Of a DNA stretch of 64,000 nucleotides, positions 25,580-36,487 are shown one piece after another. The stretch spans positions 1,736,001-1,800,000 of the forward strand of contig JASGIT010000001.1 of the NCBI GenBank assembly GCA_047601665.1. The letters are read 5' to 3'. Every line of letters starts with the position of its first letter. The stretch's first letter is position 1. A program made the position numbers and the translations under genes. The notes below the pieces were generated by a model. The model made no database searches. It saw nothing but the letters and a program-made list of their open reading frames with translations, and was not told where the DNA came from. The stretch is from JASGIT01 sp047601665. GTDB lineage: Bacteria; Pseudomonadota; Gammaproteobacteria; Burkholderiales; Burkholderiaceae_C.

Positions 25580-27748
25580 GTGACCCACCCGAAAACGCCG
25601 GACTCCGGTGCCTCCTTTACGCTGTTCACCCCCGCCACGCAGGGCGCGCCGCAGCCGCCCGCATGGCCCGATGACGCGCAGGCGTGCAACGCGCTGGGCA
25701 ACCAATGGCTGCAAGCCAACCGGACGGAAGACGCCATGCGCGCCTACGACCGCGCCATCGCCCTGCAGGCCGACTATGTGGACCCGCATTTCAACCGGGG
25801 CATCGCGCTGCTGCGCCTGCAACGCCCCGCCGAGGCCCTGGCGGCCTTCGAGCGGACAGCGGCCCTGGCGCCCAGACTGGCCGTGGCCCACTTCAACCGG
25901 GGCACCGTGCTGGAGCGCCTGGGCCGGATGCCGGAGGCCCAGGCCAGCTACCGCCAGGTGCTGCAACTGGAGCCCGGCCACCTGCAGGCCCGCTTCAACC
26001 TGGGCTGCACCCACCTGCACCTGAAGGAATACGACGAAACCGTGGCCTGCATGGACGCGGTGCTGGCGCAGGAGCCGCAACTGGTCATCGCCCACAACAA
26101 CCGGGGCAGTGCGCTGCTGAAGGCCGGGCGTGCGGAAGAGGCCATCGCCAGCTTCGACCGGGCCCTGGCGTTGCAGCCGCAGTTCGCCGAGGCGCTCGTC
26201 AACCGCGCCAATGCGCGCCTGCAGCGCAAGGAGCTCGATCAGGCGTCTGCCGATCTGGACCAGGCCTACCGGCTCACCCCCCACCAGGCGGAGCTCTGGC
26301 ATCTCAAGGGGGGGCTGTCCACGGAGCTGAAGCGCTATGGAGACGCATTGCAGCAGCTTCAGGCGGCCCATCGGCTGAATCCCGAACGGCCGGTCATTCT
26401 GATCGACATCCTGACCACCAAGGCCAGAATGTGCGACTGGCACGACCTGGAGGCGGCGATCGCGCAGGCCGAGCACGTCAGCGTCCAGGGCCGGGCGGGA
26501 AGAGCCGCTCCCTTTCTCTGGCTGACCTTGCGCGATGCGCCCGCGCTGCAGCGGCGCACCGCCCACGCCTTGATCGAGGCGGATTTCCCGGAAAAATCGG
26601 CCTTGGGCGCGATCACGCCACGCACCGGCGGCGGCAAGATCCGCGTGGGCTACTACTCGGCCGACTTCCGCCAGCACGCCACCACCATCCTGATGGCGCA
26701 AATGCTCGAACTGCACGACCGCGAACGCTTCGAGTGGTTCGCCTTCGACTTCGGCCTGGAAAAACCGGACGCGATGCGCGAGCGCGTGCGCAAGACCTTC
26801 GACCATTTCATCGACGTGCGCAAGCGCAGCGATAAAGAGGTGGCCCAGCTTTCACGCGAACTGGGCATCGACATCGCCGTCGATCTCAAGGGCTTCACGG
26901 GGGACAACCGCTTCGGCATTTTTTCCTACCGCTGCGCGCCGGTGCAGGTGAGCTGGCTGGGCTACCCCGGCACCACGGGGGCGGACTACATGGACTACGT
27001 GATCGCCGACAAGGTCGTGCTGCCGCCTGCGTTGCAGCCGCACTTCAGCGAAAAGGCGGTCTACATGCCGCACAGCTACCAGTGCAACGACAGCCATCGC
27101 CGCATTGCCGACCGCGCCTTTACCCGGGCCGAACTGGGGCTGCCTGAAACGGGCTTTGTCTTCTGCTGCTTCAACAACAACTACAAGATCCTGCCGTCCA
27201 CCTTCGACGGCTGGATGCGCATCCTGCACGCCGTGCCCGGCAGCGTGCTGTGGCTGCTGGAAGACAACCCGTTCGTCGCCCCCAACCTGCGGCGTGAAGC
27301 CCAGGCGCGCGGCATTGCGCCCGAGCGGCTGGTGTTCGCGCCGCGTATGGAACTGAGCGAGCACCTGGCCCGCCACCGGCTGGCCGACCTGTTCATCGAC
27401 ACCCTGCCCTGCAATGCGCACACCACCGCCAGCGATGCCTTGTGGGCTGGTTTGCCGGTGCTGACCTGCGCAGGCGCGGGCTTTGCTGCCCGTGTCGCGG
27501 CCAGCCTGCTGCACGCCGTGGGCTTGCCGGAGCTCGTGACCGACACCCAGGCCGATTACGAAGCGCTTGCCATTGCACTGGCCCGTGACCCGGCCCGGTT
27601 GCAAGCTCTGCGCGACAAGCTGCGCGCGCAGATTCCGACCGCGCCGCTGTTCGACGCAAAGCGCTTCGCGCGCGACATCGAGGCCGCCTACACCGCGATG
27701 CACGCGCGCAGCCTCCAGGGCTTGCCGCCTGATGTGATCGAGATATAA
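25580..27748 (+). CDS. TPR protein with SPINDLY/OGT-type glycosyltransferase domain (copy 2)
   Basis: 722 aa, GTG start at 25580 with GAGAA upstream. It has one more TPR unit than copy 1 (residues 35-285), then the same catalytic region. All key motifs are retained (VGYYSADFRQHAT, SWLGYPGTTGADYMDY, CCFNNNYKI, HTTASDALWAGLPVLT). The catalytic halves of the two copies are nearly identical in both protein and DNA, while the TPR halves differ in sequence and length. That pattern suggests duplication followed by gene conversion of the catalytic part, with the TPR parts diverging to recognise different acceptors. Confidence 0.88.
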   Translation: MTHPKTPDSGASFTLFTPATQGAPQPPAWPDDAQACNALGNQWLQANRTEDAMRAYDRAIALQADYVDPHFNRGIALLRLQRPAEALAAFERTAALAPRLAVAHFNRGTVLERLGRMPEAQASYRQVLQLEPGHLQARFNLGCTHLHLKEYDETVACMDAVLAQEPQLVIAHNNRGSALLKAGRAEEAIASFDRALALQPQFAEALVNRANARLQRKELDQASADLDQAYRLTPHQAELWHLKGGLSTELKRYGDALQQLQAAHRLNPERPVILIDILTTKARMCDWHDLEAAIAQAEHVSVQGRAGRAAPFLWLTLRDAPALQRRTAHALIEADFPEKSALGAITPRTGGGKIRVGYYSADFRQHATTILMAQMLELHDRERFEWFAFDFGLEKPDAMRERVRKTFDHFIDVRKRSDKEVAQLSRELGIDIAVDLKGFTGDNRFGIFSYRCAPVQVSWLGYPGTTGADYMDYVIADKVVLPPALQPHFSEKAVYMPHSYQCNDSHRRIADRAFTRAELGLPETGFVFCCFNNNYKILPSTFDGWMRILHAVPGSVLWLLEDNPFVAPNLRREAQARGIAPERLVFAPRMELSEHLARHRLADLFIDTLPCNAHTTASDALWAGLPVLTCAGAGFAARVAASLLHAVGLPELVTDTQADYEALAIALARDPARLQALRDKLRAQIPTAPLFDAKRFARDIEAAYTAMHARSLQGLPPDVIEI

Positions 27749-27792
27749 GCCAAATAGGCCGCCAGCGCTTATCCATCAAGCGCTGGCAGCTC

Positions 27793-27795
<3 letters not shown>
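27748..27795. repeat. Palindromic repeat copy between convergent genes (R4)
   Basis: Perfect 9-bp arms CCAGCGCTT (27762-27770) and AAGCGCTGG (27778-27786) with loop atccatc, plus AT-rich ends. It lies exactly between the stops of the second glycosyltransferase and the molybdopterin oxidoreductase and could act as a bidirectional transcript end, although no T-run follows. Confidence 0.8.
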
Positions 27796-29808
<2,013 letters not shown>

Positions 29809-29865
29809 GGGGGCATTTCAACACGCCATGAACACGCTCTAAACTTGACCGCTCTGGAGAGCCCC

Positions 29866-31074
29866 ATGAAAGTCATCGATTCCATCGCCACCCAGGCCGC
29901 CGGCATCGCCGCGCTGCGCCGCGACATCCACGCCCACCCCGAACTGTGCTTCGAAGAAGTGCGCACCGCCGACCTGGTGGCCGCCAAGCTCACCGAATGG
30001 GGCATCCCCATCCACCGGGGCATGGGCAAGACCGGCGTGGTCGGCATTGTGCACGGGCGCGACGGCGGCGCCTGCGGGCGCGGCGTGGGCCTGCGCGCCG
30101 ACATGGACGCGCTGCCCATGCAGGAGTTCAACACCTTCGCGCACGCCAGCCAGCACCAGGGCAAGATGCACGCCTGCGGGCACGACGGCCACACCGCCAT
30201 GCTGCTGGCCGCCGCGCAGCACCTGGCGCGGCACCGCGACTTCGACGGCACCGTGTACCTGATCTTCCAGCCGGCGGAAGAGGGCGGCGGCGGCGCGCAC
30301 GAGATGATCAAGGACGGCCTGTTCGACCGCTTCCCCATGCAGGCCGTGTTCGGTATGCACAACTGGCCCGGTATGCCCATCGGCACCTTCGCCGTGGGGC
30401 CGGGGCCGGTCATGGCGTCCACCAGCGAGTTCAAGATCACCATCCGCGGCAAGGGCAGCCACGGCGCCATGCCGCACATGGGCGTGGACCCGGTGCCCAT
30501 CGCCTGCCAGATGGTGCAGGCGTTCCAGACCATCATCAGCCGCAACAAGAAGCCCGTGGACGCGGGCGTGATCTCCGTCACCATGATCCACGCGGGCGAG
30601 GCCACCAACGTGGTGCCCGACAGCTGCGAGCTGCAGGGCACGGTGCGCACCTTCACCCTGGAGGTGCTCGACCTCATCGAGCGCCGTATGCGCCAGGTGG
30701 CCGAGCACACCTGCGCCGCGCACGAGGCCGTGTGCGAATTCGAGTTCGACCGCAACTACCCGCCCACCGTCAACAGCCCCGCCGAGGCCGAGTTCGCGCG
30801 CCAGGTGATGGTCGGCATCGTGGGCGAGCAACTCGTGCTGCCGCAGGAGCCCACGCTGGGCGGCGAAGACTTCGCCTACATGCTGCAGGTGAAGCCCGGC
30901 GCGTACTGCTTCATCGCCAACGGCACGGGCGACCACCGCGCCATGGGCCACGGCGGCGGGCCGTGCACGCTGCACAACCCGAGCTACGACTTCAACGACG
31001 ACCTGATCCCGCTCGGCGCGACCTACTGGGTGCGCCTGGCCGAGCAATGGCTGAACCAGAAGGCACCCGCATGA
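29866..31074 (+). CDS. M20 family metallo-amidohydrolase (hippurate hydrolase-like)
   Basis: Cytoplasmic zinc enzyme of 402 aa that cleaves an amide bond of N-acylated amino acids. The metal-binding motif MHACGHDGHTAML, the catalytic acidic pair FQPAEEGGGG, GMHNWPGMP and the C-terminal GGEDFAYML are all present. The start is ATG 29866 behind GGAGA. Its stop codon overlaps the ATG of the acyl-CoA-binding protein gene (ATGA), so the two are coupled. Substrates in the family include hippurate, N-acetyl amino acids and IAA conjugates; specificity is unknown. Confidence 0.9.
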   Translation: MKVIDSIATQAAGIAALRRDIHAHPELCFEEVRTADLVAAKLTEWGIPIHRGMGKTGVVGIVHGRDGGACGRGVGLRADMDALPMQEFNTFAHASQHQGKMHACGHDGHTAMLLAAAQHLARHRDFDGTVYLIFQPAEEGGGGAHEMIKDGLFDRFPMQAVFGMHNWPGMPIGTFAVGPGPVMASTSEFKITIRGKGSHGAMPHMGVDPVPIACQMVQAFQTIISRNKKPVDAGVISVTMIHAGEATNVVPDSCELQGTVRTFTLEVLDLIERRMRQVAEHTCAAHEAVCEFEFDRNYPPTVNSPAEAEFARQVMVGIVGEQLVLPQEPTLGGEDFAYMLQVKPGAYCFIANGTGDHRAMGHGGGPCTLHNPSYDFNDDLIPLGATYWVRLAEQWLNQKAPA

Positions 31075-31328
31075 CCACCGACCTCGACACGGCGTTCGAA
31101 GCCGCTTTCACCCACTCCAAGACCCTGAGCGAGCGCCCCGACAACGCCACGCTGCTGAAGATCTACGCGCTCTACAAGCAGGCCACCGAGGGCGACAACG
31201 CGGCCAAGAAACCCAGCTTCACCGACATGGTGGGCCGCGCCAAGTGGGATGCGTGGGAAAAGCTCAAGGGCACCGCGCAGGACGAGGCCAAGCGGCAGTA
31301 CGTGGCGCTGATCGATTCCTTGCGATGA
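31071..31328 (+). CDS. Acyl-CoA-binding protein (ACBP family)
   Basis: 85-aa four-helix protein that binds long-chain acyl-CoA in the cytosol. Conserved positions seen are FEAAFTHSKTL, LLKIYALYKQATEGDN (YxxYKQATxGD core), KWDAWEKLKG and the terminal YVALIDSL. It overlaps the upstream hydrolase by 4 nt. ACBPs are mainly eukaryotic but also occur in Burkholderiales; the pairing with an M20 hydrolase is suggestive of acyl-group turnover but unproven. Confidence 0.93.
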   Translation: MTTDLDTAFEAAFTHSKTLSERPDNATLLKIYALYKQATEGDNAAKKPSFTDMVGRAKWDAWEKLKGTAQDEAKRQYVALIDSLR

Positions 31329-31350
31329 GTTGAGCTGCATCAACCCTTGT

Positions 31351-31399
31351 GCGGGCGGCCCGGATGAGAATTCCGGGAAGCTGCGGGCCGTACGCCCGC
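31351..31399. other. Long GC-rich inverted repeat upstream of the chemoreceptor
   Basis: GCGGGC (31351-31356) and CGGCCCG (31356-31362) pair with CGGGCCG (31384-31390) and GCCCGC (31394-31399) to form an extended stem interrupted by a 3-nt bulge. It ends 14 nt before the chemoreceptor ATG. It could be a terminator-like end for the hydrolase-ACBP unit or a structured leader that limits translation; there is no T-run. Confidence 0.35.
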
Positions 31400-31413
31400 C
31401 AACGCAACGCACA

Positions 31414-33366
31414 ATGAAAAACCTGCTCCTCAACCTCAAGACCCCTCACAAATTCACTCTGCTGGGCGTGCTGGCGGCCATCGCCATCGTGCTGCCGTGC
31501 GTGCTGTACCTGCGCGCCGCCCTGCAGGACCTGAACTTCGCCCGGCAGGAGGCCAGCGGCCTGCCCGTGGTGCTGGAGCTTTACGACGTGGTGCGGCTCA
31601 CGCAGGAGCACCGGGGGCTGTCCAACACGCTGCTGGCGGGCGACGCCGGCGCCGCCCCGCAGCGCGAGGCCAAGGCGGCGGAGGTGTCGCAGGCGGTCGA
31701 GGCGATGTCGCGTGACCTGGCCGCCCGCGCCGTGCCGTCGATGCAGAAGGAATGGGCGCCGCTGGCGGCGCAGTGGCAGGCCATCGCCGCCGACCTGGGC
31801 GCGGGCCGCGTGGACGGGCCGCAGAGCTTCGAGCGCCACATGGCCCTGGTGGCGGGCGAGCTGAAGTTCATGGCCTCCGCGCTCGATGCCTACGGCTGGG
31901 CGCTCGACCCCGAGCCCGGCACCTACTACAGCGTCATGGGCTCGGCCGTCGACGGCCTGCAGCTCACCGAGCGCCTGGGCCAGCTGCGCGCCCTGGGCGC
32001 CGCCGCACTGACCCGCAAGGCGTCCGTGCCGCCGCCCGAGCGCAACAAAATCCTCGGCGCGCTGGTGCTGGCGCAGGACAGCTACACGCGCAGCAAGGCC
32101 GCGCTGGACCGCGCGGGCCGGGCCGAAGCCGCCATGGGCCAGGCCTACGCGCCGCTGCAGGCGAAGCTGGCGGACAGCCTGGGCGCCGTGCTCGCCGCCA
32201 CGGAAAAGGACATCCTCGGCGAAGGCATGGCCATGGCGCCGGCGGACTACTGGCAGGCCGCCACCGGCCTGATCCGCCAGCAGTTCGAGATCAACCGCGT
32301 CGCCACGGGGTTCATCCGGCAGCAGATCGAGCAGCGCGTCGCGTCGCGGCAGGCCACCATCACCACGCTGAGCCTGGTGCTCGCGCTGGCCGCCGTGGCG
32401 TACGCGCTGGCGGCCTGGTTCGTGGCGCGCACCACCGCGCAGCGCCTGCGCGTCGCGCAGCAGGCCGCCGAGGCCATTGCCGGGGGCGATCTGGGCATGG
32501 GCATCGCCCAGGCGGGCCGCGACGAACTGGGCCAGCTGCTCGCGGCGCTGTCGGCCATGCAGCGCCAGCTGGCGGGCATCGTGACCGAGGTGCGGCGCAA
32601 TTCCGAGCACGTGGCCACCGCCAGCGCCGAGATCGCGCAGGGCAACGACGACCTGTCCGCGCGCACCGAGCAGCAGGCGTCGTCGCTGGAGGAAACCGCC
32701 GCGTCCATGGAGCAGATGAGCAGCACCATCCGCCAGAACGCCGACAACGCCCAGCAGGCCAACCAGCTCGTGGTGGACGCCGCGGGCGTGGCCCAGCGCG
32801 GCGGCGAGGCGGTGGGGCGCGTGGTGAGCACCATGCAGAGCATCCAGGGCAGCTCCAGCCGCATCGCCGACATCACGGGCGTGATCGACGGCATCGCGTT
32901 CCAGACCAACATCCTGGCGCTGAACGCGGCGGTGGAAGCCGCGCGCGCGGGCGAGCAGGGTCGGGGCTTCGCCGTGGTGGCCAGCGAGGTGCGCACGCTC
33001 GCGCAGCGCAGCGCCGCAGCGGCCAAGGAGATCAAGCTGCTGATCGGCGAAAGCGTGGGCCGCGTGGACGAGGGCGTGGCCCAGGTGGAGCAGGCGGGCC
33101 GCACCATGCAGGAGGTGGTGACCTCCATCCGCCGCGTGACCGACATCGTGGCCGAGATCGCCGCCGCCAGCCGCGAGCAGGCCAGCGGCGCGGGCCAGAT
33201 CAACGAGGCCGTGGCCCACATGGACCAGGCCACGCAGCAGAACGCCGCGCTGGTGGAGCAAAGCGCCGCCGCCGCGCAAAGCCTGCGCGCGCAGGCCGAT
33301 CAACTGGTGCGCGCGGTGGCGGTGTTCCGGGTCGGGGCCGGCGTGCCGCTGCTCGAAGGGCGCTGA
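31414..33366 (+). CDS. Methyl-accepting chemotaxis protein
   Basis: 650-aa inner-membrane receptor. TM1 lies at about residues 16-34 (LLGVLAAIAIVLPCVLYL). The periplasmic sensor (about 35-310) is helical with VVRLTQEHRGLSNTLLAGD, resembling the nitrate/nitrite-type (NIT-like) helical sensors. TM2 at about 315-340 is followed by a HAMP domain. The signalling domain has the highly conserved hairpin GIAFQTNILALNAAVEAARA and flanking Glu/Gln-rich helices for methylation. The ligand is unknown. There is no CheW-binding pentapeptide tail. The last 67 nt overlap the convergent aminopeptidase gene. Confidence 0.92.
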   Translation: MKNLLLNLKTPHKFTLLGVLAAIAIVLPCVLYLRAALQDLNFARQEASGLPVVLELYDVVRLTQEHRGLSNTLLAGDAGAAPQREAKAAEVSQAVEAMSRDLAARAVPSMQKEWAPLAAQWQAIAADLGAGRVDGPQSFERHMALVAGELKFMASALDAYGWALDPEPGTYYSVMGSAVDGLQLTERLGQLRALGAAALTRKASVPPPERNKILGALVLAQDSYTRSKAALDRAGRAEAAMGQAYAPLQAKLADSLGAVLAATEKDILGEGMAMAPADYWQAATGLIRQQFEINRVATGFIRQQIEQRVASRQATITTLSLVLALAAVAYALAAWFVARTTAQRLRVAQQAAEAIAGGDLGMGIAQAGRDELGQLLAALSAMQRQLAGIVTEVRRNSEHVATASAEIAQGNDDLSARTEQQASSLEETAASMEQMSSTIRQNADNAQQANQLVVDAAGVAQRGGEAVGRVVSTMQSIQGSSSRIADITGVIDGIAFQTNILALNAAVEAARAGEQGRGFAVVASEVRTLAQRSAAAAKEIKLLIGESVGRVDEGVAQVEQAGRTMQEVVTSIRRVTDIVAEIAAASREQASGAGQINEAVAHMDQATQQNAALVEQSAAAAQSLRAQADQLVRAVAVFRVGAGVPLLEGR

Positions 33367-34478
33367 GCCTCCGGGGCCGCGCCCAGTGCGTCCAGGCGCG
33401 CATGGCGCTCGCCGGGCGGCAGTTGGGCCAATGCGCGCACGGCGGCGTAAAAGCGCGGCCAGTCCCGCCCCTCCTGCTCGAACAGCGCCTCGAACGCGGG
33501 CACCCAGCCGTCATAGGCGGCCAGCGTGCCGAACGCGGCGTTGTTCGCCTCCCGCACCCAGCGGTCGTAGCCCGCCACCTGCGCCGGGCTGCTGCCGGGC
33601 GCCTGCAGCCAGCGCGCGCGCAGGGCGGCGTACTGGTTGCGGAAATCCTGGAATGCTCCTGATTTAATAGCTGCTAGCGCTTGCGTATCCTGCGCTGGAG
33701 GCTGATTTTGCTTGTAAATGGCCTCCAGCCGCGCGCGCGTGGCGCGGGTCAGGGCGCGGAATTCCTCGCGGCGCTGGTCATTGGCCAGCGTGGCCGCGCG
33801 GCCCGCGGGGCCGGCCTCGGTCGCCAGCCAGAGGTCGCCGCCCAGGCGCTGCACCGCCGTGGCGAAAGATTCGTTGAACATGGTGTCGCCAGGCGCGTAG
33901 ACCACCTGGTGCGCCAGTTCGTGGAAGACCAGGCGCACCAGGTCGCCCTCGGGCCAGGCGATGAAGGTGGACAGCAGCGGGTCGCCGCCCAGCCAGTTCA
34001 GGTAGCCCAGCGTGGAATAGGCGGGCACGCCGTACACGTTCACCTCCAGGCCCTGAGCGGCCAGTTCCGCCGCTTCGGCGCGCGCGTCGGCCTCGGCGAA
34101 GTAGCCCCGGTAGCCCACGCAGCCCACCACGGGGAAGCACCAGGTGTGCAAGGTCAGCGAATAAGGCGGCGCGGCCACCACGTTCCACACGGCGGCGGCG
34201 CGGTGCAGGTCGGCATAGCGGTGGTAGCTGGCGTTGTCGGGCAGGTGCAGCGCCGTCACCGCGAAGGCGCGGGCGCGCTGGGCCAGCAGCAGCCGCTCGC
34301 GCAGCGCGGGCGGCGTGGCGCTGTCGGCGATCCAGTCCGGCACGGGCCGGGCCGCGTGCAGCAGCCGCACCTGGCCGCTCAGGCTCTGCCAGTAGTAGCC
34401 GAGGGTGGACTGGGGCGCGCAGCCCGCGAGCGGCAGGGCGCAAAGCGCAAGGCAAAGGGCGCGGCGGGGTTGTGGCAT
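33300..34478 (-). CDS. Putative aminopeptidase lipoprotein (PF10023 family)
   Basis: 392 aa with a lipoprotein signal (LPLAGCA, lipidated Cys20). The metallopeptidase motif HELAH in VFHELAHQVVY is followed by the downstream glutamate NESFATAV, giving a gluzincin-type zinc site. TLGYYWQSLSGQVRLL at the mature N-terminus and the YSTLGYLNWLGGDP motif are typical of the family. The segment QNQPPAQDTQALAAIKSG is encoded by a palindromic repeat copy. The C-terminal 25 or so residues are Ser/Pro/Thr-rich, lie antisense to the chemoreceptor gene and are unlikely to be conserved. The start is at 34478. Confidence 0.85.
   Translation of the reverse strand: MPQPRRALCLALCALPLAGCAPQSTLGYYWQSLSGQVRLLHAARPVPDWIADSATPPALRERLLLAQRARAFAVTALHLPDNASYHRYADLHRAAAVWNVVAAPPYSLTLHTWCFPVVGCVGYRGYFAEADARAEAAELAAQGLEVNVYGVPAYSTLGYLNWLGGDPLLSTFIAWPEGDLVRLVFHELAHQVVYAPGDTMFNESFATAVQRLGGDLWLATEAGPAGRAATLANDQRREEFRALTRATRARLEAIYKQNQPPAQDTQALAAIKSGAFQDFRNQYAALRARWLQAPGSSPAQVAGYDRWVREANNAAFGTLAAYDGWVPAFEALFEQEGRDWPRFYAAVRALAQLPPGERHARLDALGAAPEAQRPSSSGTPAPTRNTATARTS
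33662..33712. repeat. Palindromic repeat copy inside the aminopeptidase gene (R5)
   Basis: atttaatagctgctagcgc, an 11-nt loop, gcgctggaggctgatttt: partly conserved arms and both AT-rich ends of the family. It is read in frame on the minus strand and adds a hydrophilic loop to the aminopeptidase. Confidence 0.7.
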
Positions 34479-34548
34479 GGGGTGACTGTGCCACGCGCCA
34501 CGGCTGTGACACGCCCTACACTCGAACGCTTTTCACTTTCACATTGCA

Positions 34549-35166
34549 ATGGAACTGCTTACGTTGGCGCTGGTGGCGGTGGTGGTCCTCCAGTTTTTCA
34601 AGGCCCGCGAACGCCGCGAACGCGTGGCGCTGCTGGGCGGCTTTCTGCGCCGCTACCAGATCGAAAAGCTCATGGAAAACCTCACCGACGGCTATCTGCG
34701 CGCCCTGGGCGAGGCCGACGCGCAGCGCAGCGCGCAGATCTGGGCCATCCTGGCCGACACCGAGAAAAACCTCCGCACCCAGTTCCAGTCCTTCGCCGCC
34801 GACTTTGCCCGCGTGCCCGCGCAAGAGGCGCGCGTGAGCACCCTGGCCCTGGCGCTGCCCTACGCGCGCCGCTGGCTGCCCGGCAAGAGCTTCGACATGC
34901 GCCGGCTGCTGCAAGTGCACGCGCAGGGCCTGGCCGCCGCCGTGACGCCCGAAGCGCCCGAAACTCCTAACGAACGCAAGCGCCGCGCCTACACCATGAC
35001 GGCGGAGATCTACCTCATGCAGCACAGCTGCCACTGGTTCTGCCGCTCGGCCACAGTGGCTTCGGTGCGGCTGCTGGGGCAGCACCACACGTCCTACGAA
35101 CAGGTGCTGAACGCCGTCTCGCCCGCCACGCGCGCGGCCTACGGCCAGGTCGTGAACAGGCTCTAA
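34549..35166 (+). CDS. Conserved hypothetical protein, 205 aa
   Basis: No named family is recognised. The N-terminus (ELLTLALVAVVVLQFF) could be a signal anchor or membrane helix. The rest is helical and basic, with a conserved-looking centre (LADTEKNLRTQFQSFAADFARVP) and a C-terminal region with two cysteines and histidines (MQHSCHWFCRSAT). It is divergent from the aminopeptidase (70 nt) and 45 nt upstream of the cyclopropane synthase gene on the same strand. Codon use is like its neighbours, so it is a resident gene. Its role is unknown. Confidence 0.7.
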   Translation: MELLTLALVAVVVLQFFKARERRERVALLGGFLRRYQIEKLMENLTDGYLRALGEADAQRSAQIWAILADTEKNLRTQFQSFAADFARVPAQEARVSTLALALPYARRWLPGKSFDMRRLLQVHAQGLAAAVTPEAPETPNERKRRAYTMTAEIYLMQHSCHWFCRSATVASVRLLGQHHTSYEQVLNAVSPATRAAYGQVVNRL

Positions 35167-35211
35167 CACAACCGCGTTGACGCACTGCAAGCCGTCCGGC
35201 AAAAATCAACC

Positions 35212-36477
35212 ATGCTGAAGCAGTTGCAAAGTGCCTTGGAGGCACGGCTGGCGGCCTCTCCCGTGCCGCTGGCCCTAGAACTTCCTTCCGGTGCGCACGC
35301 GGGCGCCGCCCATGCGGCCGTCACCCTGCGCTTTCAAGACAACGCCGCGCTGGCCGCGCTGGCGGCAGGGCAGATCGGCGCAGTGGGCGATGCGATGGTG
35401 GAAGGCCGCGTGCAGTTCGACGGCAGCCTGCGCGACCTGATGCAGGCCGCTGGCGCGCTGGTGCAGGCCGACCCCACGCGCGCCGGGGTTCCCTGGTGGT
35501 CGGGCGCCATGGCGCGTATGCGCTCCAGGGCGCTGCATACACCGGCGCGCGACGCGCAGCAGGTGCAGTTCCACTACGACCTGTCCGACGACTTCTACGC
35601 CCTGTGGCTGGATGCGCGCCGCGTCTACTCCTGCGCCTACTACCGCCACGCCGACATGACGCTGCACCAAGCGCAGGAGGCCAAGCTCGACCACATCTGC
35701 CGCAAGCTCGACCTGCGGCCCGGCGAGCGCTTTCTCGACATCGGCGCGGGCTGGGGCGCGCTGCTGCTGTTCGCCGCCGAACACTACGCCGTGCAGGGCC
35801 TGGGCATCACGCTGTCGCAGCACCAGTACGCCTACGCCAAGCAGCTGATCGCCGACCGGGGCCTGCAGGGCCGCGTGCGCGTGGAACTGTGCGACTACCG
35901 GCAACTGCGCCACGAGGAGCCCTTCGACAAGGTGGCCTCGGTCGGCATGTTCGAGCACGTGGGCCGGGCGCACATGCCCGCCTACTTCAGCACCGTGCAC
36001 GGCCTGCTGCGCCCCGGCGGCCTGCTGCTGAACCACGGCATCACCGCCGGCGGGGTGGGCAACGCGCAGCTGGGCGCGGGCCTGGGCGACTTCATCGAAA
36101 AGCACATCTTCCCCGGCGGCGAACTGCTGCACGTGAGCGCCGTGCTGCACGACATGGCGCGCGCGGGCCTGGAGATGGTGGACACCGAAAACCTGCGCCC
36201 GCACTACGCGCGCACGCTCTGGGCCTGGTCGGACGCGCTGGAGGCGCAACTGCCCGAAGCCGGGCGCATCCTCGCCCGGAACGCCGACCCGGCGCACGCC
36301 GAACGCACCCTGCGCGCCTACCGCCTGTACCTGGCGGGCAGCGCCCTGGGCTTCGAGCGCGGCTGGATGGCGCTGCACCAGATGCTCGCCGCGCGGCCCG
36401 ATGGCAATATGGCAACGGGCACGATGCGCGGCGCGCAGTCGGCCTATCCCTTCAACCGCGCCTACATCTACCGGTAA
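35212..36477 (+). CDS. cfa: Cyclopropane-fatty-acyl-phospholipid synthase
   Basis: 421 aa. Transfers a methylene from S-adenosylmethionine to the cis double bond of membrane phospholipid acyl chains, a stationary-phase and stress modification. An N-terminal lipid-binding region (residues 1-110) precedes a SAM methyltransferase fold: VQFHYDLSDDFYALWLD, the SAM glycine motif DIGAGWGALLL, GITLSQHQYAYAK, and FEHVGRAHMPAYF with the catalytic-site glutamate/histidine. The terminal FNRAYIYR is typical of the family. It is followed 10 nt later by the DUF1840 gene, probably cotranscribed. Confidence 0.92.
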   Translation: MLKQLQSALEARLAASPVPLALELPSGAHAGAAHAAVTLRFQDNAALAALAAGQIGAVGDAMVEGRVQFDGSLRDLMQAAGALVQADPTRAGVPWWSGAMARMRSRALHTPARDAQQVQFHYDLSDDFYALWLDARRVYSCAYYRHADMTLHQAQEAKLDHICRKLDLRPGERFLDIGAGWGALLLFAAEHYAVQGLGITLSQHQYAYAKQLIADRGLQGRVRVELCDYRQLRHEEPFDKVASVGMFEHVGRAHMPAYFSTVHGLLRPGGLLLNHGITAGGVGNAQLGAGLGDFIEKHIFPGGELLHVSAVLHDMARAGLEMVDTENLRPHYARTLWAWSDALEAQLPEAGRILARNADPAHAERTLRAYRLYLAGSALGFERGWMALHQMLAARPDGNMATGTMRGAQSAYPFNRAYIYR

Positions 36478-36487
36478 ACAGGTTCCT

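Noticed and set aside
22391..26806. A 1471-codon open frame on the minus strand across the FAH and glycosyltransferase genes, and similar long frames elsewhere (e.g. 17333-19188, 3166-4494).
   Set aside because: They are antisense shadows of real genes with domain matches. High GC removes stop codons from other frames; the translated products are His/Arg/Ala/Gly-rich with no family features.
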